Notes under the pieces: model-generated
The model's database searches: none
Told to the model about the DNA's origin: nothing
The model's input: the letters and a program-made list of their open reading frames with translations, nothing else
Assembly (NCBI GenBank): GCA_043228905.1
Contig: JBHGNT010000016.1
Coordinates: 9,796,001 to 9,860,000, forward strand
DNA from: Azolla caroliniana
Taxonomy: Eukaryota > Polypodiophyta
Direction: 5' to 3'
Length of the DNA: 64,000 nt
Program-made: the position numbers and the translations under genes
Part shown: positions 62,645 through 64,000 of the stretch, one piece after another
How the letters are laid out: each line of letters begins with the position of its first letter
How positions within the stretch are numbered: the first letter of the stretch is position 1

Positions 62645-64000
62645 AACCGGTCCTAGTTTTTATTCCTCGTTTACCGGTTCGTCCTCCGCCTCGGGCTGCT
62701 CGTCGTTGTTGTCCATGCCCCCTAGCTCTGGCTCACCGTTGTGCCGTTTCTTGAATGCTTTGATCCTCTTCCCCGCTACCGATATTGCCATTCTCGTACT
62801 GTCGAGCTCCGCGAGATGGTACGTCCCATTGTCGTTGGCGCCTGCTACTACGTAAGGCCCGAACCACCTCCTCGCAAACTTCCGCGTGGCCCTGTGCTGA
62901 TTGTCGAGGCTGCTGTCGTAGACTAGCACCCAGTCACCTTCCTCGATCTTCCTTGGCTGGAGCCGGTGTGTTCGGTCGAACCGGGCTTTGTTCCTTATCC
63001 TCGCTACCCGAAGTTTCTCCGCGGCTCGCTCTACGTCCTCCGGCCTCCGCTCGAGCTATCGAATCCGCGCCGCCAACAGTTCCTCCCGGCTCATCTCATC
63101 CCTCCAGTCCACCGTGGCCCACGAGGAGATCGTTCGCTCTGTTGGCATGATCGGCTTCTATCCGAACATGAGCTCCGCCGGCATGAACCCGGTTACCGAA
63201 CTGTGCGTAGTCCGGTCCGCCCACAAGGCATAAGGTAGCAGCCGTGGCCAGTTCCCGACTTGGCCTCCGCACGCCCGTACTAGCGCTTTGACAATCGGCC
63301 CGTGTCCGCGCTCTACCTTCCCGTTCGCCTTTGGATTGTACGCTATGGTGAGCGAAAGTTTGACTCCTAGCTGGTCGAACAGCTCTTCGGCCTCTTCTGC
63401 ATCCAACTCACCACGGTCAGCCACGATCTTCCCTATGCACCTGTATCGACATACCACGTCCTCAATCAAAAACCAGCACACGACTGTTGTCGTCTTGTTC
63501 TCCAGGGCTCGGCCTACAACCTGGTTCGTTAGATCCTCCCAAGCCAGCACTAGATACCGCATCTGTCCTACCCCCATTGGCATTGTCACCAAATCCACCA
63601 TCCACTTGAAGTGGACGGTCGGAGGGTGGGTCGGGTGAAGCTCGTCCCGGTGTTAGATCACGGAGTGCACCTGATAGCTTTCGCAAGTCATGACGAACCG
63701 ATGCACGTCCCGGTATAGTCCCGGCCACGAGTACTTCCCCTTTAGCTTTTCGAACGTGGCCCACGTTCCACGGTGTCCAGCCCAAGGACTATCGTGGTAC
63801 GCCACCAGCAAATCCTCCTGTTCCTCCTTCGCCACCACTCGGAGCGGGATGTCGTTCCTCTTCTTCGGGTGCTTCCATATATACCCGTCCTGGAGAAAGA
63901 ATCGGTATGCTTTCTTCCGAATCCGGTTGACCTCATCCTTTGTCCATGCCGCGTCCGGTGTCATTGTTCTCAGGAACCCGCCGATCTGCAACCAATCCCC
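62645..64000 (-). pseudogene. GC-rich gypsy integrase (3' end of pol), runs off the window
   Basis: Antisense frames: DEVNRIRKKAYRFFLQDGYI, YHDSPWAGHRGTWATFEKLK, DVHRFVMTCESYQVHS (HHCC with the last Cys reading Tyr), stop near 63653, WMVDLVTMPMGVGQMRYLVL, IVADRGELDAEEAEELFDQL, NPKANGKVERGHGPIVKAL with D, D and E present, VTGFMPAELMFG, FDRTHRLQPRKIEEGDWVL, FGPYVVAGANDNGTYHLAEL and an acidic end. Only about three breaks. GC content is visibly higher than the rest of the window, and the sequence type (YLVLA.EDLT, C-terminal DST) differs from the other gypsy copies. RT and upstream parts are outside the window. Confidence 0.88.

Overview
This window reads as plant nuclear DNA made almost entirely of nested, decayed retrotransposons. 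I found no host gene, rRNA, functional tRNA or CRISPR array. A land-plant origin is inferred from many Ty1/copia and Ty3/gypsy pol remnants, primer-binding sites of the initiator-Met type (TGGTATCAGAGC) at 31669, 40907 and 50689 with variants at 38697 and 46039, a chromodomain gypsy element, and CCCTAAA telomere-type repeats inside some LTRs. The species cannot be named from this sequence; the high share of old nested LTR elements suggests a large plant genome.

Layout. 1-1341: tail and LTR of a copia element abutting an antisense gypsy LTR. 1342-2371: SINE-like DNA and a gypsy RT fragment. 2372-5514: antisense LTR and a long coiled-coil ORF ('CC ORF'). 5515-14000: purine-rich non-coding unit (LARD A), LTR, gypsy RNase H/integrase, CC ORF holding a solo LTR with target-site duplication (TSD), LTR, LARD B. 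14000-20465: palindrome-rich AT sequence holding one full-length chromovirus (14300-19918, TSD GTTAG). 20465-25653: truncated LTR, antisense LINE, antisense copia pol, antisense CC ORF, antisense gag and LTRs. 26640-31361: LARD C, LTR, gypsy pol, CC ORF start. 31362-42500: copia elements and fragments in both orientations. 42499-45258: a TSD-flanked non-autonomous element (LARD D) whose left LTR is a large palindrome, inserted in a copia gag-protease region. 45594-50000: rearranged, partly duplicated copia DNA. 50060-57300: copia LTR and fragment, antisense gypsy element, copia fragments. 57350-58225: a 106-bp minisatellite. 58650-64000: another CC ORF, antisense copia pol, a gypsy gag fragment, and a GC-rich antisense gypsy LTR and integrase running off the window.

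The most interesting signal is a gypsy-type lineage with an extra ORF between integrase and the 3' LTR, the place where env-like genes sit. It encodes a conserved N-terminal domain followed by a very long coiled coil, and is seen in four or five broken copies. The same LTR superfamily also flanks large non-coding derivatives, so autonomous-like and non-autonomous units alternate and share LTRs. Other unusual structures are the palindromic LTR, an in-frame triplication inside a copia gag, and gag-linker and other minisatellites. Every coding region has stops or frameshifts; I annotate them as broken and do not restore them. Boundaries read by eye are usually good to a few bases where TG/CA ends are quoted, otherwise to tens of bases.
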